Source: Fibrobacterota bacterium
GTDB lineage: Bacteria; Fibrobacterota; Fibrobacteria; UBA5070
DNA: 64,000 nt
Direction of reading: 5' to 3'
Assembly: GCA_016715065.1 (NCBI GenBank)
Contig: JADKBN010000029.1
Coordinates: 558,001 to 622,000 of the forward strand
In this document: positions 1-7,374 of the stretch, piece after piece
Position numbering within the stretch: the stretch's first letter is position 1
Layout of the letters: each line of letters starts with the position of its first letter
Notes under the pieces: generated by a model
Database searches by the model: none
Seen by the model: the letters and a program-made list of their open reading frames with translations, nothing else
Told to the model about the DNA's origin: nothing
Made by a program: the position numbers and the translations under genes

Positions 1-2
1 CC

Positions 3-716
3 ACGCCGGTGCGGGCGGAGACCATCACCATCGCGGCTGCCGCCGATCTCAAGTTCGCCATGGAAGAACTGGTGGCCACCTTCAAGAAGGACAACCCCAA
101 GGAACAGGTGGAGGTGGTGTACGGATCGTCTGGAAAGGCCCAGACCCAGATCCAGCAAGGCGCACCGTACGACCTGTATTTTTCAGCAGACATCTCCTAT
201 CCGCAGCAGCTTGTGGCCCAGGGGCACGCGATCGCGCCTGTGCGCCCGTACGCGATCGGTCGTATCGTTCTCTGGAGCGCCACCATGGATGCCTCGAAGC
301 TGAAACTTTCGGACCTCGCCGCCCCCGGGATCAAGCGCGTGGCCATCGCCAATCCCAAGCACGCCCCGTATGGGCAGAAGGCGCAGGAGGCCATGGTCGC
401 CGCCGGGGTCTGGGCCAAGGTCGAGCCGAAATTGGTGTACGGCGAAAACATCGCGCAGACGGCGCAATTCGTGTTCACCGGAAACGCGGAGGTAGGGATC
501 CTGGCCTTGTCGATCGCGTTGGCTCCCGAACTTGCCGCCAAGGGGAAGTATGCTTTGATTTCCGATTCGCTCCACCAGCCTCTGGTGCAGGGATTCGTGG
601 TCACCAAGCGTGCCAAGGACAATGCCTTGGCAAAGCGGTTTTCCGACTTCATGGTCGGAGCCTCCGCGCGCACGATCATGCGGAAGTTTGGGTTCGTCCT
701 TCCCGGGGAGTCGTGA
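3..716 (+). CDS. modA: Molybdate ABC transporter, periplasmic binding protein (5' partial)
   Basis: This is the substrate-binding subunit that captures molybdate in the periplasm and delivers it to ModBC. The mature protein is present almost complete: an ITIAAAADLKFAMEEL opening, the SSGKAQTQI anion-binding loop near residue 40, YDLYFSADISYPQQL and the NAEVGILALS segment are all classic ModA. The reading frame continues upstream to the window edge through a TPVRA-ET sequence that looks like the end of a signal peptide, so the true start lies outside; the GTG at 9 is probably not it. It is followed by modB and modC on the same strand and serves the nitrate reductases and cofactor genes downstream. 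Confidence 0.93.
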   Translation, partial: TPVRAETITIAAAADLKFAMEELVATFKKDNPKEQVEVVYGSSGKAQTQIQQGAPYDLYFSADISYPQQLVAQGHAIAPVRPYAIGRIVLWSATMDASKLKLSDLAAPGIKRVAIANPKHAPYGQKAQEAMVAAGVWAKVEPKLVYGENIAQTAQFVFTGNAEVGILALSIALAPELAAKGKYALISDSLHQPLVQGFVVTKRAKDNALAKRFSDFMVGASARTIMRKFGFVLPGES

Positions 717-771
717 AGGCGTCGAGGCAAGCCTTGGAAAACAACGGCGCAACGGAAAAAGGGGTTTGGAA

Positions 772-1449
772 GTGTTCTTGGGCTCCGAAGATGTGCAGGC
801 TATCGTTCTGACCGCCAAGCTCGCCGGGCTCGTAACGGGGATCTTGTTTCTGGTGGGAACCCCGATCGCTTGGTGGTTGGCATTTTCTCGTTTCAGATGG
901 AAGGGTGCGATCGGGGCCGTGGTTTCGCTGCCTCTGGTGCTGCCGCCCTCCGTGCTGGGATTTTATCTCCTTTTGGCGATGGGGCCTGAGGGACCCATCG
1001 GTTCCATCACGCAGGCCTTGGGGGTCGCCGGGCTGCCATTCACCTTTGGAGGGCTGGTGGTAGCCTCCGTGTTCTATTCGCTTCCCTTCATGGTGCAGCC
1101 GCTCCAATCGGCCTTCGAGTCGGCGGGAAGGGTTCCCATGGAAGTCGCCGCCACTCTGCGTGCGCATCCACTTGATGCTTTCCGCACCGTGATGGTGCCG
1201 CTGTGCCTGCCGGGGTTTCTCACGGCGGGCACGCTCACCTTCGCGCACACGGTGGGGGAGTTCGGGGTGGTCCTCATGATCGGCGGTAATCTTCCGGGCA
1301 TTTCGCGGGTGGCTTCTGTCCAGATCTACGACTATGTGGAAGGGATGCAATATGGCTCGGCGCATCGCCTGGCACTGGTTCTTTTGGTGAGCTCGTTTGC
1401 CATGCTGATGGCCATGCATTTCCTCGGTGCAGCTCGGAAGAAGGCATAG
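772..1449 (+). CDS. modB: Molybdate ABC transporter permease
   Basis: Inner-membrane permease of the molybdate importer, about 225 residues, the usual ModB length. Five hydrophobic segments are visible, starting with the helix after VQAIVLTAKLAGLVTG. The cytoplasmic EAA loop that docks on the ATPase is clear near residue 124 (EVAATLRAHPLDAFRTV followed by P and G at the expected spacing). I chose the GTG at 772: the same frame is open further upstream, but that stretch overlaps modA and does not look like ModB. An AAAAAGGGG sequence lies just upstream as ribosome site. The stop is 4 bases from the modC start, so the pair is translated together. Confidence 0.92.
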   Translation: MFLGSEDVQAIVLTAKLAGLVTGILFLVGTPIAWWLAFSRFRWKGAIGAVVSLPLVLPPSVLGFYLLLAMGPEGPIGSITQALGVAGLPFTFGGLVVASVFYSLPFMVQPLQSAFESAGRVPMEVAATLRAHPLDAFRTVMVPLCLPGFLTAGTLTFAHTVGEFGVVLMIGGNLPGISRVASVQIYDYVEGMQYGSAHRLALVLLVSSFAMLMAMHFLGAARKKA

Positions 1450-1453
1450 AAGG

Positions 1454-2527
1454 ATGGCCTCGGGAATTCACGCCAAATTTTGTCTGAATCGTCCGGGGTT
1501 CACGCTGGATGTGGATCTGCGGCTCCCATCGAGCGGGGTGAGCGTCCTGTTCGGGGCGTCCGGCTGCGGCAAGACCACTCTGCTTCGGCTTGTCGCCGGG
1601 TTGGAGAAGGACTCGCACGGGGAAATGGCGATCGATGACGAATTTTGGCAGACCGAAGGAAAATGGGTCCCGCCCCACCGCCGGGCGTTGGGGATGGTGT
1701 TCCAGCAAGCGCATCTGTTCGCTCACCTGAGCGTGCGGAACAACCTGGAATACGGCTGGCGGCGGCTTGCCCCGACCGAACGTCGCGACTTGGCATCGGT
1801 GGTGGATCTGTTGGGAATCGGGCATCTGATGGATCGCAAGCCCGCAGGTTTGTCCGGCGGCGAAGCGCAGCGGGTGTGTATCGCCAGGGCCTTGGCCGTG
1901 TCGCCGCGATTGCTTCTGATGGACGAGCCACTTTCTGCCCTGGACCATTCCCGCAAGCGGGAGATTCTGCCGTACCTGGAGAAATTGAGAGACGAGTTGG
2001 GGATTCCGATCCTTTACGTGACCCATTCGCCTGACGAGGTGGCGCGTTTGGCAGATCATCTTGTGATTCTGGATCAGGGGCGCGTCGTGGCCCAAGGAGC
2101 GTTCACACAGCTACAGCATCGGATGGATCTTCCCAGGTGGATCGGGGAAGAGGTGGGCTTGGTGCTGGAGGCTGTAATTGGCGAGGTGGATGAGCGGTGG
2201 GGACTCGCGCGGGCGGACTTTCCCGGCGGAGGCTTATGGGCGCGCGATCGCGGACTGCCGGTGGGGAAGCGGACACGTTTGAAAGTGTTGGCCAGGGACG
2301 TGAGTTTGTCGGTGCTTCCTCCCGCGCGAAGCAGCATCCAGAACGTCTTGGCGGGTGTGGTGGAAGCGTTGGGGGAGGACGAACACCCTGGCCTGATGTT
2401 GGTCCGGGTGGAGCTTGGGGGGAGCGCATTGCTGGCAAGAGTATCGCGGCGAGCGGTCCACGAAATGGCGATCGCCATCGGGATGCAAGTCTGGGTCCAA
2501 GTCAAGACCGTCGCCCTGGCGGAGTGA
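1454..2527 (+). CDS. modC: Molybdate ABC transporter ATP-binding protein
   Basis: ATPase that powers molybdate import. In order: Walker A GASGCGKTT near residue 35, Q-loop in QQAHLF, signature LSGGEAQRV near 133, Walker B LLLMDEP followed by the D-loop SALD, and the switch histidine in YVTHS. The C-terminal third (about 296-356) is a TOBE/Mop molybdate-binding domain, which separates ModC from other transporter ATPases. The start ATG is preceded by AGAAGG at good spacing, 4 bases after modB. The total of 357 residues matches the family. Confidence 0.94.
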   Translation: MASGIHAKFCLNRPGFTLDVDLRLPSSGVSVLFGASGCGKTTLLRLVAGLEKDSHGEMAIDDEFWQTEGKWVPPHRRALGMVFQQAHLFAHLSVRNNLEYGWRRLAPTERRDLASVVDLLGIGHLMDRKPAGLSGGEAQRVCIARALAVSPRLLLMDEPLSALDHSRKREILPYLEKLRDELGIPILYVTHSPDEVARLADHLVILDQGRVVAQGAFTQLQHRMDLPRWIGEEVGLVLEAVIGEVDERWGLARADFPGGGLWARDRGLPVGKRTRLKVLARDVSLSVLPPARSSIQNVLAGVVEALGEDEHPGLMLVRVELGGSALLARVSRRAVHEMAIAIGMQVWVQVKTVALAE

Positions 2528-2618
2528 TCGCTACCTCAGGCTCTGGAAACAATGCAAGCACCCGAAATCCTCCGCCCATCCTGAGGAGCGAAGCGTTTTC
2601 GTGGTGGCCATGCTAGCT

Positions 2619-2861
2619 TTACGACTTGATTCTCGCGTAGATCGCTTTCTTCGCATCATTGTGTGTGATGCCGTTCCCGGCAAGAATGTCCAGGTCAGCG
2701 TCGATGCTCTTTCTGAAAAGCCAGATCAGGCCTGTTTCGTCCACTCGGGATTCCACATGCAGTTTAGGGTCATCAAGGAGATTCACCTCATGTCTCCGTT
2801 TCTGTTCCGTATGCATTTGATAGTCATAGCCTTCAGGGTAGAACTGTGTGGCTGTGTGCAA
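2619..2861 (-). CDS. Small hypothetical protein (uncertain)
   Basis: An 80-residue frame read leftward from a TTG; an internal ATG at 2816 would give about 65 residues. The composition looks protein-like (SIDADLDILAGNGITHNDAKKAIYARI), and this stretch is less GC-rich than its neighbours. I recognise no family and see no convincing ribosome site. It lies alone in the gap between modC and the hemolysin-III gene and could be a remnant of a longer gene or a chance frame. The rest of the 2528-2934 gap shows nothing I can name apart from a TCCTGAGGAGCGAAGCG stretch near 2580, a word also seen after ruvB. Confidence 0.3.
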   Translation of the reverse strand: MHTATQFYPEGYDYQMHTEQKRRHEVNLLDDPKLHVESRVDETGLIWLFRKSIDADLDILAGNGITHNDAKKAIYARIKS

Positions 2862-2934
2862 TAGAATTTAGTGGATCCTTCGATAGAGGACTTCGATACC
2901 ACGGCAACTCGGGTTTGACTACCCAGCGGAAGGA

Positions 2935-3651
2935 ATGACAACCTTTTACTCAGCTTTTGGCGGTGCAGAGGGTTGTTTGTTGTACATGGAACCTCGTATC
3001 GGGAAATCCCTTGCGCTCACGGATCTCGAAGATCGCGCCAACAGTCTGACTCACGCTGTGGGAGCCGGGGTCTTCCTCGCAGGATTGGCCTTGCTCGCGG
3101 TCCTGTCCGGTCGCAGCGGCGATCCTTGGAAGATCGTGTCGGCGTGCGTGTACGGTGCGACCCTGGTGTTGTTGTTTTCGGCTTCCGCCCTCTACCACTC
3201 GGTGCGCAGCCCCGGCCTCCGCAAGGCATTCCGGGTGCTGGACCATGTGTCCATCCATCTGCTCATCGCGGGCACCTACACGCCGTTCGCACTGGTGACC
3301 CTGCGAGGTCCATGGGGATGGTCCATCTTCGGGGTCATCTGGTCGCTGGCTGTGGCGGGAGTGGTGAAGGACCTGTTTTTGACCGGCAGATACAAGGCCC
3401 TCTCCACCGTATTGTTTCTGCTGATGGGTTGGCTCATCGTGGTGGCCATCGTGCCGCTCATGCGCCAGCTGCCCTCGACCGGCCTGGCGCTCCTTGTGAG
3501 CGGAGGCCTTGCCTATTCCATCGGTGCCGTGTTCTATCTCCTGGACAAGAAACTCCCTTTCGGACATGCTGTGTGGCATGTGTTCGTGCTGGGCGGCGGC
3601 GTTTGCCATTATTTGTCCATCGTGTACGGAGTGCTGCTGCCCGTTTCCTGA
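2935..3651 (+). CDS. Hemolysin III / PAQR-family membrane protein
   Basis: Seven-helix inner-membrane protein of the HlyIII (YqfA/PAQR) family. Family marks are NSLTHAVGAGVF at the start, SALYHS after the second helix, DHVSIHLLIAGTYTPFAL in the middle, and KLPFGHAVWHVFVLGGG plus a last histidine in VCHYLSI near the end; the conserved histidines and aspartate form the metal site in this family. The role in bacteria is poorly defined; membrane stress or lipid-related roles have been proposed. The ATG at 2935 directly abuts GGAAGGA; an in-frame ATG at 2986 gives a 221-residue protein closer to family length. It stands alone between the molybdate genes. Confidence 0.85.
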   Translation: MTTFYSAFGGAEGCLLYMEPRIGKSLALTDLEDRANSLTHAVGAGVFLAGLALLAVLSGRSGDPWKIVSACVYGATLVLLFSASALYHSVRSPGLRKAFRVLDHVSIHLLIAGTYTPFALVTLRGPWGWSIFGVIWSLAVAGVVKDLFLTGRYKALSTVLFLLMGWLIVVAIVPLMRQLPSTGLALLVSGGLAYSIGAVFYLLDKKLPFGHAVWHVFVLGGGVCHYLSIVYGVLLPVS

Positions 3652-3677
3652 GGCGGAAGCTTTCCAGCCGTGACCGT

Positions 3678-4010
3678 TCAGACTCCGAGGGCCGACAGGA
3701 TGTTCGCCAAGCCGTAGCCGTGTTCCACCAGGACGGGATGGGTCTGTTCGTAGGGTCGGAAGGACAGGAGCATTCCCTTGCGCCCGGAAGTGGCCAACGG
3801 ATCCGTGCGTTCATCGCGGGTCGATTCGAACATCGCGCACGTCAGGAAGTTGCAGATGCTCTCGGCCGCCTGGGCGTCCTCGGCGGCGAGGATTTGGATC
3901 TCGACGGAGATCACCCTCAGGTGGTCGGTCAGATCACGAACTTGTCGCGAGCTGAGGGTCTTGGAACGCTCGACGAGCGATACAAGATGTTGGAAGGTGT
4001 CGATGGTCAT
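3678..4010 (-). CDS. Hypothetical protein, 110 residues
   Basis: A soluble, mostly helical small protein with no signal peptide or membrane segment. The N-terminal half is rich in charged heptad-like helices (MTIDTFQHLVSLVERSKTL), and the tail contains HGYGLANILSALGV. I recognise no family. It is convergent with the hemolysin-III gene and lies about 140 bases from the stop of the Mop protein gene on the same strand. Codon use looks like that of its neighbours, which supports a real gene, but function is open. Confidence 0.55.
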   Translation of the reverse strand: MTIDTFQHLVSLVERSKTLSSRQVRDLTDHLRVISVEIQILAAEDAQAAESICNFLTCAMFESTRDERTDPLATSGRKGMLLSFRPYEQTHPVLVEHGYGLANILSALGV

Positions 4011-4145
4011 GGCATGCCTCTTCCCCCGGTTTCCCAGGAACAGGCGCTTCGTTAGACAACATAGATTTCCGCCGGCTGTTCGGTGCGGGAGGATCCATTC
4101 ATGGACGATTGACGTGACGGAATCTGACGGGATTGACGCGCGCTT

Positions 4146-4673
4146 CTAGAAAGCCCGCGCCAGGACGACGCAACGGGAAGGGAACAGGATCCAGACCCGG
4201 TTGCCGCGCACGAACGATTCCCTGCATCCACCGAAGACGGGGATGTTCATGTGGAACCGGTCCACTTTTCCCACCGTCAATTCGAGCTCCACCGTGTCCA
4301 TGGCTTCGGTCGCATCGGACACCTCTCCCTCCAGGCAATTGACGCAGGAAACCAGGGGACGAGTGGTGCCTGCTTCCAGCAGGATGGCATGGGGATCGAC
4401 CAGGGCCGTGAAATGGCGTCCGATCGAAATGCCCAGCATAGAGGCGGTGGAAAGGGGGACCTGGGCCACCATGCGGACGCCGGAGGGAAGCCGGATGGTG
4501 ACAGCCGCATCGAGGAAGCCGCGATGGATGGATTCCACCACCACCTTCCATTGGTTGCGGTGGCTGAACAGCAGCCGACGTTGTCTGGGCGGCTCTGCGC
4601 GGCAAACTGTGCCGGCGATTGCTTCTGGTTTGGGCGGACGTTCCTGCGTCGATGGCTTCTTAAGGGTGGGCAT
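4146..4673 (-). CDS. Molybdate-binding protein with two TOBE/Mop domains (second of a pair)
   Basis: About 175 residues. After a basic, proline-rich N-terminus of roughly 45 residues come two Mop-like repeats. The first runs NQWKVVVESIHRGFLDAAV to ALVDPHAILLEAG; the second, more diverged, covers the last 65 residues and ends in WILFPSRCVVLA. Mop proteins bind molybdate or tungstate at subunit interfaces and act as stores or carriers. The ATG at 4673 has AGGAGG seven bases upstream, 10 bases after the stop of the preceding Mop gene, so both are one operon. The poorly conserved second repeat (VNCLEGEVSDATEAMDT) may have lost oxyanion binding. Confidence 0.75.
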   Translation of the reverse strand: MPTLKKPSTQERPPKPEAIAGTVCRAEPPRQRRLLFSHRNQWKVVVESIHRGFLDAAVTIRLPSGVRMVAQVPLSTASMLGISIGRHFTALVDPHAILLEAGTTRPLVSCVNCLEGEVSDATEAMDTVELELTVGKVDRFHMNIPVFGGCRESFVRGNRVWILFPSRCVVLARAF

Positions 4674-4683
4674 CGCGATCCTC

Positions 4684-5106
4684 CTAGACTCCGAGGATGA
4701 CCGCTGAGGCTTTGAAGAGTGCCCACGCCGTGTCGCCGGTTTTGAGGTCAAGACTTTCCACGGAGTCGTTGGTGATGCTCGCGACCATTTTCTCGCCTCC
4801 CTCGAGAGCCATCATGACTTCGGATTGGATGGCGCCTTCGGTGATGGATTTGATCGTCCCTTTCAATCGATTGCGACTGGAGACCTTGGGTTCCCTATCT
4901 CCCCCGCCGATCGTGATCCAGGAAGACTTGATCAAGGCGGTCGCCTTGGTGCCGACCGTGAGACCAAGCGATTCGACACTCGCCATGGTGATCTGCACGA
5001 CGACTGTCGTTTGGCTCGGCAAGAGAAGGTCGATCGTGGCATTCACCGCCCCTGGATGAATCGCCGTGATGGTACCTGAAAACTGGTTGCGTGCACTGAA
5101 CTTCAT
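4684..5106 (-). CDS. Di-Mop molybdate-binding protein (ModG-like)
   Basis: 140 residues made of two clean TOBE/Mop repeats. Repeat 1 is about residues 5-67 (SARNQFSGTITAIHPGAVNA ... ALIKSSWITIG); repeat 2 is about 73-140 (SSRNRLKGTIKSITEGAIQS ... ALFKASAVILGV). This architecture matches ModG-type cytoplasmic molybdate stores. The ATG at 5106 is preceded by AAGGAG at seven bases, which fixes the start; a longer in-frame extension upstream is not Mop-like. It is first of the two-gene Mop operon, facing away from modABC. A GACA-N5-TGTC inverted repeat lies 138 bases upstream (5244-5256). Confidence 0.85.
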   Translation of the reverse strand: MKFSARNQFSGTITAIHPGAVNATIDLLLPSQTTVVVQITMASVESLGLTVGTKATALIKSSWITIGGGDREPKVSSRNRLKGTIKSITEGAIQSEVMMALEGGEKMVASITNDSVESLDLKTGDTAWALFKASAVILGV

Positions 5107-5394
5107 CGATGGCTCCTTTGGGTGGAGGCTGATCTCGCACGAATGGCAAATAATTGCAAAACGCATGCCGTGGGACTGCCGCACTTCGAAACCAGAATTG
5201 GATCTCCCTACGAACAATCGAAGTGTCAACGTCACCCGGCCCTGACAGACAATGTCAAACAAAGGCGATTCCATCCCAAGATCTACCTCGGGTAGGAGGG
5301 TCCGCCAGAAGGGAGTCCATCCGTGCTGCTGGCCGCCAAGGCCTTCGAGACCATGATCCTGCCAATGGATTGAACGGCCGATAGTCGATTCAGA
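5107..5394 (-). promoter_or_regulatory. Leader region of the Mop operon
   Basis: No gene is visible here. The region is AT-richer than its surroundings near 5140-5165 and holds an inverted repeat, TGACA-GACAA-TGTCA, at 5243-5257. The leftward promoter of the two Mop genes must lie here; I cannot place its -10/-35 with confidence. The repeat is a candidate operator only. Confidence 0.35.
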
Positions 5395-5862
5395 TCACAA
5401 GTAAAGCTCCATCGACTTGCCGCCCCTGGGTTCGGACCACCCGAGTTTCCGATAGAGACTCTCGCCCATTTCGGTCGCCTTGAGGTCGATCCGGTCCATG
5501 TGCCTTCTTCGTGCCTCGTCCTCGATTTCCCGCATCAGCCTCTCGCCGATTCCAATTCGTCGGAATTTGTCGTATACGTGCATGTTCATCACGAGACCGT
5601 AGCGACCGGAAGGCAGGTACATGTTGGGGGGCATGCGCAGCTCCTGCAGGACCACGCAGCCAGCGATTTCGTCTAGGGACTTGGCGACGAAGAAAACGAC
5701 GAATCCCTCGGTGAACCCTTTTTCGAAGTATTCACGGTTCGTTCGTACGAAGGCGTTCTGGTCGGTCGGGGACAAGGGGCCGCTCATGGCGATTTGGAAT
5801 GTAAGGCGCAACTGCGAGGCGAGGTCCGGATCCAGGAGCTGCGAGATTTCGAAGGAGTCCAT
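5395..5862 (-). CDS. GNAT-family N-acetyltransferase
   Basis: A single GNAT domain of about 155 residues. Acetyl-CoA binding motif A is visible as FRRIGIGERLMREIE (the R-x-x-G-x-G pyrophosphate loop), preceded by the beta-4 strand YGLVMNMHVYDK. The C-terminal SLYRKLGWSEP is the usual beta-6/7 region. The substrate is not predictable. The ATG at 5862 is the likeliest start; a GTG seven codons upstream is possible, and neither has a strong ribosome site. It lies downstream of the GH130 gene on the same strand, 54 bases apart, without an evident functional link. Confidence 0.8.
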   Translation of the reverse strand: MDSFEISQLLDPDLASQLRLTFQIAMSGPLSPTDQNAFVRTNREYFEKGFTEGFVVFFVAKSLDEIAGCVVLQELRMPPNMYLPSGRYGLVMNMHVYDKFRRIGIGERLMREIEDEARRRHMDRIDLKATEMGESLYRKLGWSEPRGGKSMELYL

Positions 5863-5916
5863 GTTCGGAAATATAAGGAGCACCCGTGCGGTGGTACATC
5901 CCTTGTCGATGTCGGC

Positions 5917-7374
5917 TTACGCGGTCATCGCCTTGAGCAGGTCGTCCAAAGGAATGCTGGCGATTTTTGTCGCCTTGTCGCTCATGGCGTAGGGCAACAC
6001 CAGGTTCCCGTTGTGCAGGAGCGATCCGCAACTGTACACCACGTTGGGAACGTATCCTTCGCGCTCGATCCCGTCCGGAGCCAGCAGGGGCTCGCGCAGT
6101 CTGCCGATGATCTTGCTCGGATCGTTCAGATCCAGCAAAGCCGCCCCGATGCAGTACTTGCGCATGGGGCCCACGCCGTGCGTGATGACCAACCATCCCG
6201 CCTTCGTTTCCAATGGGGATCCGCAGTTGCCGATTTTCACGGATTCCCAGGTCTGGGCCGGGCGCATCAGGATCTGGGGGTCGTTCCAGTAGTGGAGGTT
6301 GTCGGAGAACATGATCAAAAGGTTCTCGTCGTCCTGACGCGAGATCATGGCGTAACGGCCGTTGACGCGGCGCGGGAACAGGGCCATCCCCTTGTTCTGC
6401 ACGGCCCGGCCGTTGAGGGTGATCACCCGAAAGTGCAGGAAATCCTTGGTCTCGATGAACTGCGGCAGAATTTGACGGCCATTGTAAGCCGTGTAGGTGG
6501 CGCAATATTTGGCGGATCCATCCTCTTCCGTGAGCTTGACGAACCGCGCGTCCTCGATGCCGTTGCTTTCGTTGGGCGACACGGGGAAGATGATCCGCTC
6601 GCTCAGTCCCAGGCGGGCATCGAAACGGATCTCGTAGTTGGAGTCGGCCAGCCACTGGATGCATTCGATCGTGTGGGCGAGATCGGTTGCGCCGGAGGTG
6701 TTCTCGAACCGGACCGACTCGATGCTCTTGTCCAGGTCGCTGCGCACGAAGTCGTCGGCCAGCGGCGCGAGCACGGTCTTGGAAAAGTCGCTTTCCAGGC
6801 CCATCTCCCGGATCTTGATGGAGAAGATCTCCTTGTGGTAGCTGGGGTTTGGAAGGATCTCCGGCATGGTGACCTTGCGCGAGATCGCATCGATGGAGAT
6901 CTCCCCGGCGGATCCAATGGTTCCCGACCGGAATTCGATGGACGAAATATGTCCTTCACCGGTGGCGCGCAGGCTCATGACGAAGCGCAACGCTCCCTGC
7001 GGAAGGCCGGATTGGTCCGGGTGGGGAACCATCGATGGATTGAACAGCGCCGCGGATTCCAGCGCGTATTCGCCGGAGAACAAGGCGCCGATCAGCAGTC
7101 GCCGTGCGTCCGACAGGGGCCGCTGGGTGAAGATATGGGGCTTGACCATCTCGAAGTGCTCGAGCAAGCTGCGCTCGTAGTCGAAATGGCGAGAAGCGAA
7201 TTCCTCGCGCAAGACCGCGAGCGCGGACTCGGTCTCCTGTTCGGAAAGCTCCAAGGCCCTGCCGAGGATGTTGGCCACCCGCAGGGGGTCGGACGGAATG
7301 AAGGGGCGCAGGATCACCCGGCCGCTGTCCGGATGGAGGACGATGGGGTGGCGGAGGATGGCGTCGGGGTTCAT
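5917..7374 (-). CDS. GH130-family glycoside phosphorylase/hydrolase
   Basis: 485 residues. The C-terminal two thirds is a five-bladed propeller of GH130 type: IEDARFVKLTEEDG, YCATYTAYNG, GMALFPRRVNGRYAMISRQD, GNCGSPLETKAGWLVITHGVGP and LLAPDGIEREGYVPNVVYSCG follow the family in order. Members phosphorolyse or hydrolyse beta-mannosides or related sugars; which one cannot be read from sequence here. An extra N-terminal domain of roughly 200 residues precedes the propeller. The ATG at 7374 overlaps the stop of the upstream glycosyltransferase gene by 4 bases, so the two are translationally coupled and probably act on the same glycan. Confidence 0.85.
   Translation of the reverse strand: MNPDAILRHPIVLHPDSGRVILRPFIPSDPLRVANILGRALELSEQETESALAVLREEFASRHFDYERSLLEHFEMVKPHIFTQRPLSDARRLLIGALFSGEYALESAALFNPSMVPHPDQSGLPQGALRFVMSLRATGEGHISSIEFRSGTIGSAGEISIDAISRKVTMPEILPNPSYHKEIFSIKIREMGLESDFSKTVLAPLADDFVRSDLDKSIESVRFENTSGATDLAHTIECIQWLADSNYEIRFDARLGLSERIIFPVSPNESNGIEDARFVKLTEEDGSAKYCATYTAYNGRQILPQFIETKDFLHFRVITLNGRAVQNKGMALFPRRVNGRYAMISRQDDENLLIMFSDNLHYWNDPQILMRPAQTWESVKIGNCGSPLETKAGWLVITHGVGPMRKYCIGAALLDLNDPSKIIGRLREPLLAPDGIEREGYVPNVVYSCGSLLHNGNLVLPYAMSDKATKIASIPLDDLLKAMTA

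Noticed and set aside
5145..5159. TGGCAAATAATTGC as a sigma-54 promoter
   Set aside because: Spacing is one base short and it points away from any gene on that strand.
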